DNA from: a virus
Strand: one strand, 5' to 3'
DNA length: 27,188 nt
IMG/VR virus record: IMGVR_UViG_3300028410_000054
Span: 1-27,188 of that record
Shown piece by piece: positions 7,899-14,305 of the stretch; the first letter of the stretch is position 1, and each line of letters begins with the position of its first letter. Both the position numbers and the translations under genes were made by a program. Under the pieces are notes generated by a model that saw only the letters and a program-made list of their open reading frames with translations, made no database searches and was not told the DNA's origin.

Positions 7899-8097
7899 TC
7901 CTTATGAAACTTATAAGTCTCCAAAGGGATTGGATTATAGAGTTACAGGCGTTGAAATGGTAGAAAAGTCTGGTCGCTGGATAGATGGAGTGTTAAGGTA
8001 TCACTGGTTAGTTTCCATTTGTTTTTTGGATTCTGATAAGAGGTTAACTTTAGAATATGATTACAACGAAAAAATAATTAAAAAGTTTAACACATAG
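7876..8097 (+). CDS. Small hypothetical protein at the end of the replication operon
   Basis: Not recognised. A 73-aa protein (or 69 aa from the second ATG at 7888) that overlaps the nuclease gene by 23 nt, which suggests coupling. It is rich in Tyr and charged residues (GLDYRVTGVEMVEKSGRWIDG) and ends in a beta-like segment RLTLEYDYNEKIIKKF. The GxDYRVTGV pattern suggests a small beta barrel, but this is only an impression. Confidence 0.65.
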   Translation: MSTKMNINPYETYKSPKGLDYRVTGVEMVEKSGRWIDGVLRYHWLVSICFLDSDKRLTLEYDYNEKIIKKFNT

Positions 8098-8101
8098 TCT
8101 G

Positions 8102-8132
8102 TTTGTTTATTTGTTTATCTATTGTATATTCG
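8102..8132 (+). promoter_or_regulatory. Promoter at the start of the accessory region
   Basis: TTTG (8102-8105), 19-nt spacer, TATATTCG (8125-8132), one mismatch to TAnnTTTG. The next ATG is at 8149, giving a very short leader. Confidence 0.7.
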
Positions 8133-8148
8133 TATAAAATTTAAAACT

Positions 8149-8406
8149 ATGAAACTAAAAGAAGCAAGACAAATATTAAAAGACCATAATGAATGGAGAA
8201 GGTTCAACAGTGTTGGTTTATCAAGAAAATCTGACCCTAAAATGGCTCAACCTAGAGAATTAGGCATAGCAATTCACACAGTAGTTAAGCATTATGAAAC
8301 CCGAAATATAGTTAATAACTGCGAGGGTTGCGGAATTGAAACAGAAGATAAAGAAAAACATTGCGAAGTATGCGAATGTAAAGGTAATGAAGCTTATAAG
8401 GAATAA
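8149..8406 (+). CDS. Small protein with C-terminal zinc-binding cysteines
   Basis: The start is taken at ATG 8149 because the in-frame TTG upstream lies inside the promoter. The 85-aa product begins MKLKEARQILKDHNEWRRF and contains QPRELGIAIHTVVKHYET, a pattern I recognise from uncharacterised phage proteins of Bacteroidetes. The C-terminus has NCEGCG ... HCEVCEC, two C-x2-C pairs likely to bind zinc. Function is unknown; a DNA- or protein-binding role is possible. Confidence 0.65.
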   Translation: MKLKEARQILKDHNEWRRFNSVGLSRKSDPKMAQPRELGIAIHTVVKHYETRNIVNNCEGCGIETEDKEKHCEVCECKGNEAYKE

Positions 8407-8466
8407 TAACTTTTATAACGAATAGGTATATGAATAGGCGACTAAATACGCACTAAACTTTGAATT

Positions 8467-8805
8467 ATGAAAAAACAAAATAAAGATACACAAGCCCCTG
8501 AATTAAGCACTAACTTGCCATTATTTATAGATAGGCTTTCTTCTGAACTCAATAAAAAGTTAGAAGATTATATTATTGAAGGATTAAAAAGAAAGGGATT
8601 TGAGTTTGAAAACAGATTAGAACTTGAAACCTTCATTAAAAATAATTGCAGATGTGAGGACACTCCGCATAAAAAAGAGCGCGTTTATTTTGCAAATGAC
8701 ACACCTTTCTTTCTACACAAATACGAAATTGAAATGACAAATCCTATAACGCTTGATTGGGATGTTAAGATGTGCACTAACTACGGGTCTTATGCTTACC
8801 TATAA
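8467..8805 (+). CDS. Hypothetical protein (112 aa)
   Basis: Not recognised. A 112-aa protein with a helical N-terminal half (LFIDRLSSELNKKLEDYII) and a conserved-looking core RLELETFIKNNCRCED. Its stop codon is the TAA of a TAACG sequence that opens the palindromic element at 8803-8929. This stop-in-repeat arrangement is repeated at the end of the gene at 9030-9320. Confidence 0.65.
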   Translation: MKKQNKDTQAPELSTNLPLFIDRLSSELNKKLEDYIIEGLKRKGFEFENRLELETFIKNNCRCEDTPHKKERVYFANDTPFFLHKYEIEMTNPITLDWDVKMCTNYGSYAYL

Positions 8806-8929
8806 CGTGCCACGTATAAGAATTGAAGCGGATAAATGAGTTGTAAAGTAATACTTGATAACTGAAATAAATAAATAATAACTTAACACCGATAAAGAAA
8901 TGAACCGCTTTTGTTTTTATACGGTGTTA
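8803..8929 (+). repeat. Palindromic TAAC...GTTA intergenic element (copy 1), attC-like
   Basis: Outer ends TAAC (8803-8806) and GTTA (8926-8929). CGTATAAGAATTGAAGCGG (8813-8831) faces CCGCTTTTGTTTTTATACG (8905-8923), about 15 of 19 positions complementary. A nested inverted repeat TAACACCG (8884-8891) / CGGTGTTA (8922-8929) is perfect. The left arm recurs at 10652-10670. The layout recalls the folded recombination sites of integron gene cassettes, but homology is not established. Confidence 0.55.
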
Positions 8930-8947
8930 GCAAATGTAATTTACGGG

Positions 8948-9043
8948 ATGAATTTACCTTACGTTCTCGCTCACTTAATAGGCGACTTTCTGTTACAAAA
9001 TGATTGGCAAGCAGTTGGAAAGAAGAAAAATGGACAGACTTAA
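8948..9043 (+). pseudogene. Truncated DUF3307 gene (N-terminal 31 codons)
   Basis: A 31-codon frame begins MNLPYVLAHLIGDFLLQNDW and runs into TAA at 9041-9043. The H-L-x-G-D-F-x-L-Q-x-D-W signature is the conserved N-terminus of DUF3307 membrane proteins, which are normally over 100 residues long. Here the frame breaks right after the first conserved block, and the next gene (ATG 9030) overlaps its end. It looks like a recombination scar rather than a functional gene; a very small membrane peptide is possible but less likely. Confidence 0.55.
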
Positions 9044-9320
9044 AAAACCAAAAGACTTCTTAGAAAAACTAAGATTGACAGATAGCGATTACCAAGATAG
9101 TGGAATGATAAACCATATCGCAGACCTTTTAGAAAGGTACAGTACCGAGCAATTATTTATACAAATTATTATGGAAGTAGAAAAGCAATGGATAGTAAAT
9201 GTTTCTGAATTATTATTACTTTTAAAAGATGGAACTTATAGAATTGGTAAAAGCTCTAACTTATATGGATTTGACTTAATAGATAAAGAAAAGGCGTTGG
9301 CTCTTATTAATGCCAGATAA
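9030..9320 (+). CDS. Hypothetical protein (96 aa)
   Basis: Not recognised. The start at ATG 9030 (MDRLKKPKDFLEKLRL) is preferred to the in-frame ATG at 9000, which lies inside the DUF3307 remnant. The 96-aa product has a helical middle (IADLLERYSTEQLFIQIIMEVEKQW) and a C-terminal segment GSSNLYGFDLIDKEKALALI-like in form. It overlaps the truncated DUF3307 frame by 14 nt, and its stop is the TAA of TAACGG, the start of the next inverted-repeat arm. Confidence 0.6.
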   Translation: MDRLKKPKDFLEKLRLTDSDYQDSGMINHIADLLERYSTEQLFIQIIMEVEKQWIVNVSELLLLLKDGTYRIGKSSNLYGFDLIDKEKALALINAR

Positions 9321-9325
9321 CGGTT

Positions 9326-9344
9326 ATGGCATATGGTTAGTGCC
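9326..9344 (+). repeat. Left arm of a long-range inverted repeat (partner 10318-10336)
   Basis: ATGGCATATGGTTAGTGCC is complementary to 10318-10336 at 17 of 19 positions; the two exceptions become G-T wobbles. The two arms enclose three genes (9548-10305) with their own promoter. A small hairpin TGCCC-GTGA-GGGCA lies further right, at about 9411-9424. Confidence 0.65.
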
Positions 9345-9492
9345 TGATGCAAGCCAAGACCTTTCGATTAAGCTAAAGCCCTTTTCTTTTATTTTTTGAG
9401 CGATGGCAAATGCCCGTGAGGGCAAAAACACCCTGTAATATCCTAATAAATGTTAAATTTCAGGTATAAACCTAAAATAAATTAAATAAAGC

Positions 9493-9523
9493 TTGTGAGA
9501 TACTTAGTATATACCTATATTTG
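9493..9523 (+). promoter_or_regulatory. Promoter of the three-gene accessory cassette
   Basis: TTG (9493-9495), 20-nt spacer, TATATTTG (9516-9523), a full -7 box match. The first gene begins at 9548. The 225 nt before it otherwise hold only the repeat arm and small hairpins. Confidence 0.7.
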
Positions 9524-9547
9524 TGTATAATTAAAAAACAAAGTATT

Positions 9548-9817
9548 ATGGAAACTTTCAATTACAAAGAATTTTTACAAGAAAACAGAAATAGTTTAAT
9601 AGCTATGGTAAAAGAAGAAATGAGATTTGACTTATCTTCTATAACAACCTTAAAACAAGGGATGCAATTAATATTAGATAAAGTTTATATAGCTGAAAGT
9701 GAAGATGAAGCTTGGGAACTTGCAGATGAAGGTTTAGGTAGTGCTACAAGTAGTGCATCATTAGGAAACTTTTTTGACACACAATTAGAAAACAGAAAAA
9801 AATCATACTTAAAATAA
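9548..9817 (+). CDS. Hypothetical cassette protein (89 aa)
   Basis: Not recognised. The start is ATG 9548 (METFNYKEFLQENRNSL); an upstream in-frame TTG lies inside the -7 box. The 89-aa acidic protein has a region AESEDEAWELADEGLGSATSSASLG and a basic end NRKKSYLK. It is the first of three closely spaced genes sharing one promoter inside an inverted-repeat pair. Confidence 0.65.
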   Translation: METFNYKEFLQENRNSLIAMVKEEMRFDLSSITTLKQGMQLILDKVYIAESEDEAWELADEGLGSATSSASLGNFFDTQLENRKKSYLK

Positions 9818-9823
9818 AATATC

Positions 9824-10102
9824 ATGAAAATTCACAAAACAAGTCAACACGGAGACATAACAATAATTGAAGGCAACAAAAAACAAGTCTTAGAAGATTT
9901 AAGAGTTGAAGCCAGAACAAAAAGAAGAGAAAGCAGATTGAGACACAACTTAACTGACAATGTTCATTCAATAGATAAAAGTCTGCATCAATCAGAATTA
10001 GTAACAATGGCTTCTTTTAAATTAGAAAATAAAGGATTAAATGATTTAATTGAACTTCTCAACTCTCATGGAGTAACTAACTATAAAATAGTGTCGAAAT
10101 GA
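9824..10102 (+). CDS. Hypothetical cassette protein (92 aa)
   Basis: Not recognised. A 92-aa basic protein with an Arg/Lys-rich helix (LRVEARTKRRESRLRHN), which could contact nucleic acid. It starts 6 nt after the preceding stop and overlaps the HTH-like gene by ATGA, so the last two genes of the cassette are translationally coupled. Confidence 0.65.
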   Translation: MKIHKTSQHGDITIIEGNKKQVLEDLRVEARTKRRESRLRHNLTDNVHSIDKSLHQSELVTMASFKLENKGLNDLIELLNSHGVTNYKIVSK

Positions 10103-10305
10103 ATATCAAACAAATAAAAAAAGAACTTGGCTTATCAAATGCAGATATAGCCGAGTTTTTTGATTATAAAAACACAAATAGTTTTACTACATCTTCTGCA
10201 AAAAATAGAATTGAAAAAGGCTTAGTGTCTTTTTATCTTCACACGAAAAAAGCTTGGGAGAAAAAAATAAAAGAAAAAGATGATAATCCAGAACCATCAT
10301 CTTAG
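10099..10305 (+). CDS. Helix-turn-helix-like small protein
   Basis: A 68-aa protein whose start, IKQIKKELGLSNADIAEFFD, fits a helix-turn-helix (LGLSNADIAEFF as helix-turn, KNTNSFTTSSAKNRIEKG as recognition helix region). The order L-x-L-S-N-x-D-I-A-x-x-F is typical of XRE-like and related phage/plasmid proteins. It may autoregulate the cassette, whose promoter lies 0.6 kb upstream. A toxin-antitoxin role for the coupled pair 9824/10099 is possible, but no toxin fold is recognised. Confidence 0.6.
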   Translation: MNIKQIKKELGLSNADIAEFFDYKNTNSFTTSSAKNRIEKGLVSFYLHTKKAWEKKIKEKDDNPEPSS

Positions 10306-10317
10306 TATTGATTTTAA

Positions 10318-10336
10318 GGCATTAACTATATGCCAT
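10318..10336 (+). repeat. Right arm of the long-range inverted repeat (partner 9326-9344)
   Basis: GGCATTAACTATATGCCAT closes the three-gene cassette about 1 kb after its left arm. Confidence 0.65.
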
Positions 10337-10365
10337 GTTGTAGCATCGTTTTAATGTGCTACAAC
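10337..10365 (+). repeat. 9-bp hairpin next to the cassette arm
   Basis: GTTGTAGCA (10337-10345) and TGCTACAAC (10357-10365) pair perfectly around 11 nt. No T tract follows, so it does not look like a terminator. It directly abuts the previous arm. Confidence 0.7.
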
Positions 10366-10370
10366 GCTAA

Positions 10371-10380
10371 GTATAACAAA
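10371..10380 (+). repeat. Left arm of an inverted repeat bounding one small gene (partner 10636-10645)
   Basis: GTATAACAAA here and TTTGTTATAC at 10636-10645 are perfect complements and enclose the single gene 10396-10626. Confidence 0.55.
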
Positions 10381-10395
10381 CGAAAAATTTACGAT

Positions 10396-10626
10396 ATGAA
10401 ACCACAAGACTATATTGGAAAGAAAGCGACTTACTTTGAAGAGGGCACGCAAATATTTGGAGAGAACGAAAAAGGAGAACTACAAATGATATTAGATGTA
10501 AGAGGTTGGGGAGCAATCCAAAAAATATTTAATGGTAATGCACAAAAAGCATCGGACTTCCAAGATGAATTGGGAGCGTGGTTTGTTGATGCGATCAATG
10601 AAAAATTGGAACGAGAAACTAAGTAA
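10396..10626 (+). CDS. Hypothetical cassette protein (76 aa)
   Basis: Not recognised. The start is ATG 10396 (MKPQDYIGKKATYFEE); the in-frame ATG at 10330 would read through the hairpin and repeat arm. The 76-aa protein contains LQMILDVRGWGAIQKIF and a C-terminal helix DELGAWFVDAINEKLERE. It is bounded on both sides by the perfect inverted repeat GTATAACAAA/TTTGTTATAC. Confidence 0.65.
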   Translation: MKPQDYIGKKATYFEEGTQIFGENEKGELQMILDVRGWGAIQKIFNGNAQKASDFQDELGAWFVDAINEKLERETK

Positions 10627-10639
10627 ATTTTATGTTTTG

Positions 10640-10771
10640 TTATACAATGTTGTATAAAGTTTGAAGCGGAATAAATAAGCAGAATTATGAAAATTATACA
10701 TAACTTATATTGGGCGAAAAACTTAGTTAATATGCTATGGTGGAAGCTATTATTTTTATTTGGTGTTAGGC
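10640..10771 (+). repeat. Palindromic intergenic element (copy 2), attC-like
   Basis: Begins with the palindrome TTATACAA-TG-TTGTATAA (10640-10657). GTATAAAGTTTGAAGCGGA (10652-10670) matches copy 1 (8814-8832) at 16 of 19 positions. The right side TTTTTATTTGGTGTTAGGCG (ending near 10772) resembles the right side of copy 1. It overlaps the 5' part of the next gene. Confidence 0.5.
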
Positions 10772-10995
10772 GTAGTGCGTTGCCTATACCTAAAGGAATG
10801 TACTGTTATAGCCCTGATATAGAAAAGAACAAAGCAAAGAAAGACTTTAGTACATATTATATAAACCATTGCAAATATTACAAAACTTTAGGTCGTAGAT
10901 ATAATGGATGTAGTTACTTAGGAATAATTACTGATGATATGACCTTTGATGACCAATGTAAAATGTGTGGCGAGAATTATGGTGATGAAGACTAA
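10687..10995 (+). CDS. Cys-containing hypothetical protein (102 aa; start uncertain)
   Basis: Not recognised by function. The frame from ATG 10687 gives 102 aa with a hydrophobic N-terminus (NLVNMLWWKLLFLFGVRRS). A start at ATG 10798 gives 65 aa beginning MYCYSPDIEKNKAKK. The first ~37 codons overlap palindromic element copy 2, which favours the short form, while the protein-like WWKLLFLFGVRR segment favours the long form. The C-terminal part has cysteines in HCKYYKTLG, NGCSYLG and QCKMCG, probably a small metal site. It is enclosed by GTTAGGCGTAGTGC and GCATTACGCCTAAC. Confidence 0.6.
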   Translation: MKIIHNLYWAKNLVNMLWWKLLFLFGVRRSALPIPKGMYCYSPDIEKNKAKKDFSTYYINHCKYYKTLGRRYNGCSYLGIITDDMTFDDQCKMCGENYGDED

Positions 10996-10997
10996 TA

Positions 10998-11011
10998 GCA
11001 TTACGCCTAAC
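10998..11011 (+). repeat. Right arm of cassette inverted repeat (partner 10765-10778)
   Basis: GCATTACGCCTAAC is complementary to GTTAGGCGTAGTGC (10765-10778) at 13 of 14 positions. GCCTAAC and GTTAGGC fit the integron core patterns RYYYAAC and GTTRRRY. Confidence 0.6.
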
Positions 11012-11024
11012 AAAAAACAAAACT

Positions 11025-11420
11025 ATGAATGAAATCGACAAATTACTAAAAAAGCTCAAGCAAGATCAAAACACCCTATTGGAGAACTTCAGGGAGGAGG
11101 TTTTAAGAATCCAATCAGGACAGCAAAAAAAATATGCTCATAAGGATTTTGAGGTTCTTAATGAAATAGTTTGTAGACATTTTGGAATACCATCCATTTT
11201 TGTGCAAACTCGAAAGATTTATTATGTAGCGGCTAGATCTGTTTTTGATTTTATTTTAAGAAACAATGGCCATACTTTAGGATTTATAGGCTCGGAAACC
11301 AATAGAGAGCACACAACAATAATCAACTCTTTAAAAATATATGAAGGGTTTTCTAAAGATGTTTTATATAAAGACTTATATTTAGAAATAAAAAACGAAT
11401 GGAAGACATTAACATACTAA
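11025..11420 (+). CDS. Stand-alone DnaA domain IV-like DNA-binding protein
   Basis: The 131-aa protein has an N-terminal helical part (about 1-35, KKLKQDQNTLLENFREEVLR) and then a segment resembling DnaA domain IV: EIVCRHFGIPSIFVQTRKIYYVAARSVF followed by the signature NREHTTIINSLK (H96-T97-T98). In DnaA this HTH binds DnaA boxes. There is no ATPase domain, so it cannot be a full initiator; phages use such proteins as DNA-binding regulators or origin-binding factors. It is followed by a promoter and a sigma factor gene. Confidence 0.75.
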   Translation: MNEIDKLLKKLKQDQNTLLENFREEVLRIQSGQQKKYAHKDFEVLNEIVCRHFGIPSIFVQTRKIYYVAARSVFDFILRNNGHTLGFIGSETNREHTTIINSLKIYEGFSKDVLYKDLYLEIKNEWKTLTY

Positions 11421-11450
11421 CAAGAAATTAAGCATATTAAAAAAAAAGTT

Positions 11451-11458
11451 TATCTTTG
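11451..11458 (+). promoter_or_regulatory. -7 box upstream of the sigma factor gene
   Basis: TATCTTTG matches TAnnTTTG; no clear TTTG is present at the -33 position. The sigma gene starts 21 nt downstream. A weak -33 box could mean activator dependence, for example on the neighbouring DnaA-like protein (inference). Confidence 0.55.
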
Positions 11459-11478
11459 AGATAATCAAATAAGCCTTA

Positions 11479-11931
11479 ATGAATGTACTCAGCTTAATCT
11501 CAGAGAACCACAAAGAATGGATTAACGTTTGTAAAGTATTTGGAGTAACTGACTATCCAGAAGACATAGTACAAGAAATGTACATTAAGATAAGCAAGTC
11601 TAAGATAGTCACAGAGTTAAATTATAATGGTTATGTATATGTAACCTTAAGAAATCTTTGCTACGATAGTCACAAAAAAAAAGAGTTTAATTTTAACATA
11701 GACGAGAACCGAACAGAAGATAATTTAAAGAGCGATGACCATTTAAACTGGATTGATATACAAAAGGCTTTACATGAGCTTCCTTATTTTGAAAGACAAG
11801 TAATACAGCTACATAAGATTGAAGGCATTAGCCTTTGCGAGATAGAGCGAGAGACAAGCATTTGCAGGGTTAAGATGATGAGAGCAAAGAACAAAGGGAT
11901 AGAATCATTAAAACTAAGATTAAGCAAATGA
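11479..11931 (+). CDS. Phage sigma factor (sigma-70 family, ECF-like)
   Basis: A 150-aa protein with the two core domains of a minimal sigma factor. Region 2 is visible in DYPEDIVQEMYIKISKS and YNGYVYVTLRNLCYDSHKKK (about 25-70). Region 4 is visible in LHELPYFERQVIQLHKIEGI and CEIERETSICRVKMMRAKNKG (about 98-143), an HTH that would contact the -35-like element. Lying just before the terminase and structural genes, it probably directs late transcription. Its stop overlaps the next start by ATGA. Confidence 0.8.
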   Translation: MNVLSLISENHKEWINVCKVFGVTDYPEDIVQEMYIKISKSKIVTELNYNGYVYVTLRNLCYDSHKKKEFNFNIDENRTEDNLKSDDHLNWIDIQKALHELPYFERQVIQLHKIEGISLCEIERETSICRVKMMRAKNKGIESLKLRLSK

Positions 11932-12116
11932 AAAAAGACCTAAGCAAAGACGAAGAAACAAGAGAGTTTATTAAGAACATAAAGCCTAACAGGTATTACA
12001 AAATGGAAGGCACAAGCAAAGTAATAATAGGAAAACAACTTAAAAAAATATACAATGCAACAAGAAATCAAGAAAGAGCCAGCAGAATATTTGGAAAGCC
12101 TAGACAAGAGGACTAA
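11928..12116 (+). CDS. Small hypothetical protein coupled to the sigma gene
   Basis: Not recognised. A 62-aa basic protein (MKKDLSKDEETREFIKNIKP ... RASRIFGKPRQED) that starts inside the ATGA of the sigma factor stop and overlaps the following gene by 62 nt. It could modulate the sigma factor, but only its position suggests this. Confidence 0.6.
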   Translation: MKKDLSKDEETREFIKNIKPNRYYKMEGTSKVIIGKQLKKIYNATRNQERASRIFGKPRQED

Positions 12117-12492
12117 AGAATATAAGGAGTACAAGAAAAGACACGAGAACAAATCTAAAGGACTCGGCGACACCATCGCAAAAGCAACCAATGCAACAGG
12201 CGTAGACAAGCTAGTAAAGTTCATTGCTGGCGAAGATTGCGGATGTGATGAGCGACAGGCGAAACTTAATGAATCATTTGCCTACGATGTCCCTAAATGC
12301 CTGAATGAAGATGAGTACGAATACCTGACAAAACTAATAGGAAACAAGCCAGCGGTCGCAAGCATAGATTTACAGAAGCAAATCATTAAAATTCATAATC
12401 GTATCTTTGCTCAGCAAATAGAATTAAGCTCATGCCCTAGTTGTGTGAGAGCAACAATAAATAAGTTAGAAAAAGTATTAAAACAATATTAA
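12055..12492 (+). CDS. Conserved phage protein with Cys motif GEDCGCDER
   Basis: A 145-aa protein, function unknown. After a charged helical start (about 1-36) comes GLGDTIAKATNATGVDKLVK and then FIAGEDCGCDERQAKLN (Cys62, Cys64), a block I recognise from Bacteroidetes phages next to terminase genes. More cysteines are in VPKCLNE and SSCPSCVRA, so a metal site built from C-x-C and C-x2-C pairs is plausible. The start at ATG 12055 overlaps the previous gene by 62 nt. Confidence 0.7.
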   Translation: MQQEIKKEPAEYLESLDKRTKEYKEYKKRHENKSKGLGDTIAKATNATGVDKLVKFIAGEDCGCDERQAKLNESFAYDVPKCLNEDEYEYLTKLIGNKPAVASIDLQKQIIKIHNRIFAQQIELSSCPSCVRATINKLEKVLKQY

Positions 12493-12497
12493 AGAAA

Positions 12498-12561
12498 GTA
12501 GGGTGAACAGGAGGGAGAGATTAATAAAATGGCTATCAAACCTAACCCTCCAGTTTCCTAC
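12498..12561 (+). other. GC-rich hairpin upstream of terminase, candidate packaging site
   Basis: GTAGG (12498-12502) pairs with CCTAC (12557-12561), and AAC-A-GGAGGG (12506-12515) with CCCTCC-A-GTT (12546-12555), around a 30-nt loop. It is one of the most GC-rich structures in this AT-rich window. No T tract follows. The place just before the small terminase gene is where cos or pac sites often lie; an RNA regulatory hairpin is the alternative. Confidence 0.4.
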
Positions 12562-12578
12562 ATTTAAAACAAATAACA

Positions 12579-12986
12579 ATGCACCCAACAAGAATATTTA
12601 AAAAGCCTGAAGACCTAGAGAAAGCTTGGAGGGCATACAAAGAAGACCTAAAAGAAAAAGCTAAAGCATGGGTAAAGGTTCAATACGTAGGAAAAGACGG
12701 AGACAAGAAACAAGACTCACCTAAACTACCATTAACCTATGAGGGTTTTAAACGCTTCTGCTGGGATGAAAACATAGGAACGGTTCAGCATTACTTTGAG
12801 AACACAGAGAAGATGTACGACGACTTCTGTGAGGTCTGCACGCGCATTAAGAACGAAATAAGAGAAGACCAAATCACAGGCGGTATATTATCATTCTACA
12901 ATCCAAGCATTACTCAGCGCTTAAATAACCTAGTCGAGAAATCAGAAGTTAAGATTGAAGACGTAGACGTTAACTTTGAAGATTAA
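12579..12986 (+). CDS. Terminase small subunit
   Basis: The 135-aa protein carries the pattern of gp3-like DNA-packaging proteins: LPLTYEGFKRFCWDENIGTV (about 50-70, DNA-recognition helices), a central YFENTEKMYDDF helix, and the C-terminal IREDQITGGILSFYNPSITQ ending in RLNNLVEK. It recognises the packaging signal in concatemeric DNA and hands it to the large subunit. It overlaps the large-subunit gene by 11 nt and follows the hairpin at 12498-12561. Confidence 0.85.
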   Translation: MHPTRIFKKPEDLEKAWRAYKEDLKEKAKAWVKVQYVGKDGDKKQDSPKLPLTYEGFKRFCWDENIGTVQHYFENTEKMYDDFCEVCTRIKNEIREDQITGGILSFYNPSITQRLNNLVEKSEVKIEDVDVNFED

Positions 12987-14238
12987 TGTAAAAAGACCAA
13001 AACTAACAAGCTACCAAAAGGATTTCCTTTACAATGGTGCAAGGTTTACGTTTACAGAAGCCTCAACAAAAGCAGGTAAAACCTTTGCCCATATTTGGTG
13101 GATATACGAAAGAGCGCACGAGCCTTGGAATAAAACAGGATATAATCATTGGTGGGTAGCACCTGTATACTCACAGGCTAAGATAGCATTTAACAGGCTT
13201 AGAATTAAACTAGGTCGCACCGGCTATTATAAAATTAACGAATCAAGTCTAACAATTACATGCCCTAATGGTGCTGTTATTTGCTTTAAGTCTGCAGACA
13301 AATACGATAACCTATTTGGTGAAGATGTATACTCAGTTGTATTTGACGAAGCACCTAGGGCAAAGGTAGAAGCCTTCTACGCATTACGTTCTACCGTAAC
13401 CTCAACTAAGGGAGTAATGAAGATGATAGGCAACTTTGGAGGTATCGCCAACTGGATGCACCAAATAAAAGAAAAGGCAAAGACTGACGACCAATACGCA
13501 TATTATAAGATAACAGCTTGGGATGCAGTTAAGGAGGGCATACTAGACGAAGCTGAGATACTACAAGCACAAAAAGACCTACCTACTAAGATATTCCAAC
13601 AACTCTACCTAGCAGAAGAAACAGAAAGCGAAGACCAGCTTATCAGTTTTGACACTATGAAGTCAATGTTTACTAACGACTTTGTCAAGGATGGGACTAA
13701 ATACATTACTGCTGATATTGCCTTACATGGTTCGGATAAGTTTGTTGTATTTGTTTGGTCAGGTTGGAAAATAATCGACTGCATTATAACAGCCAAATGT
13801 GAAGCCCCAGAAGTAGAGAAGTTACTAAAGGAAACAGCTACAAAGTACGGAGTACAACGCAATAACATCACATACGATGCAGATGGTCTAGGATCATTCT
13901 TAAGAGGTTACTTACAAGGAGCGAGACCATTTAACAACGGAGGTACACCAATAGGCAAAACAAACTATAAGAACCTTAAAAGCCAATGCGGTTATGAGTT
14001 TGCAAAGCATTGCAGAATTGAAGGTATTAAAATAGATTGTAAGATAGACAAGGGAGAACTTTACAAAGAATTAGAATGCCTAAAGTCTTATGCACTAGAC
14101 AAAGAGGGAAAGATACAACTGATGCCAAAGGAGAAGATAAAAGAAATTATAGGGCATTCGCCTGACTTGCTAGATGCCATCACTATGAGGATGATGTTTA
14201 ATTTAGAACCGAACAAAGGAAAGTATTATGTATATTAG
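12976..14238 (+). CDS. Terminase large subunit
   Basis: A 420-aa packaging ATPase/nuclease. Walker A-like STKAGKT (30-36), Walker B VVFDEA (D124, E125), then the RNase H-like nuclease part with YITADIALHGSDKF, ITYDADGLG and SPDLLDAIT giving the acidic metal ligands. The start is TTG at 12976 (MKINVKRPKLTS), because no in-frame ATG lies before the Walker A motif; the 11-nt overlap with the small-subunit gene implies coupling. Length is typical of the family. Confidence 0.9.
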   Translation: MKINVKRPKLTSYQKDFLYNGARFTFTEASTKAGKTFAHIWWIYERAHEPWNKTGYNHWWVAPVYSQAKIAFNRLRIKLGRTGYYKINESSLTITCPNGAVICFKSADKYDNLFGEDVYSVVFDEAPRAKVEAFYALRSTVTSTKGVMKMIGNFGGIANWMHQIKEKAKTDDQYAYYKITAWDAVKEGILDEAEILQAQKDLPTKIFQQLYLAEETESEDQLISFDTMKSMFTNDFVKDGTKYITADIALHGSDKFVVFVWSGWKIIDCIITAKCEAPEVEKLLKETATKYGVQRNNITYDADGLGSFLRGYLQGARPFNNGGTPIGKTNYKNLKSQCGYEFAKHCRIEGIKIDCKIDKGELYKELECLKSYALDKEGKIQLMPKEKIKEIIGHSPDLLDAITMRMMFNLEPNKGKYYVY

Positions 14239-14305
14239 TTGTTTTTACCCTGTGGACGATGTTAACTCAACTACTGTAAACACTACAAACTTAAAATAAA
14301 TAATT

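Noticed and set aside
12529-12567. 12-codon frame (MAIKPNPPVSYI) inside the hairpin upstream of terminase
   Set aside because: Too short to support as a gene; the AGGAGG upstream is part of the stem and too far from the ATG.
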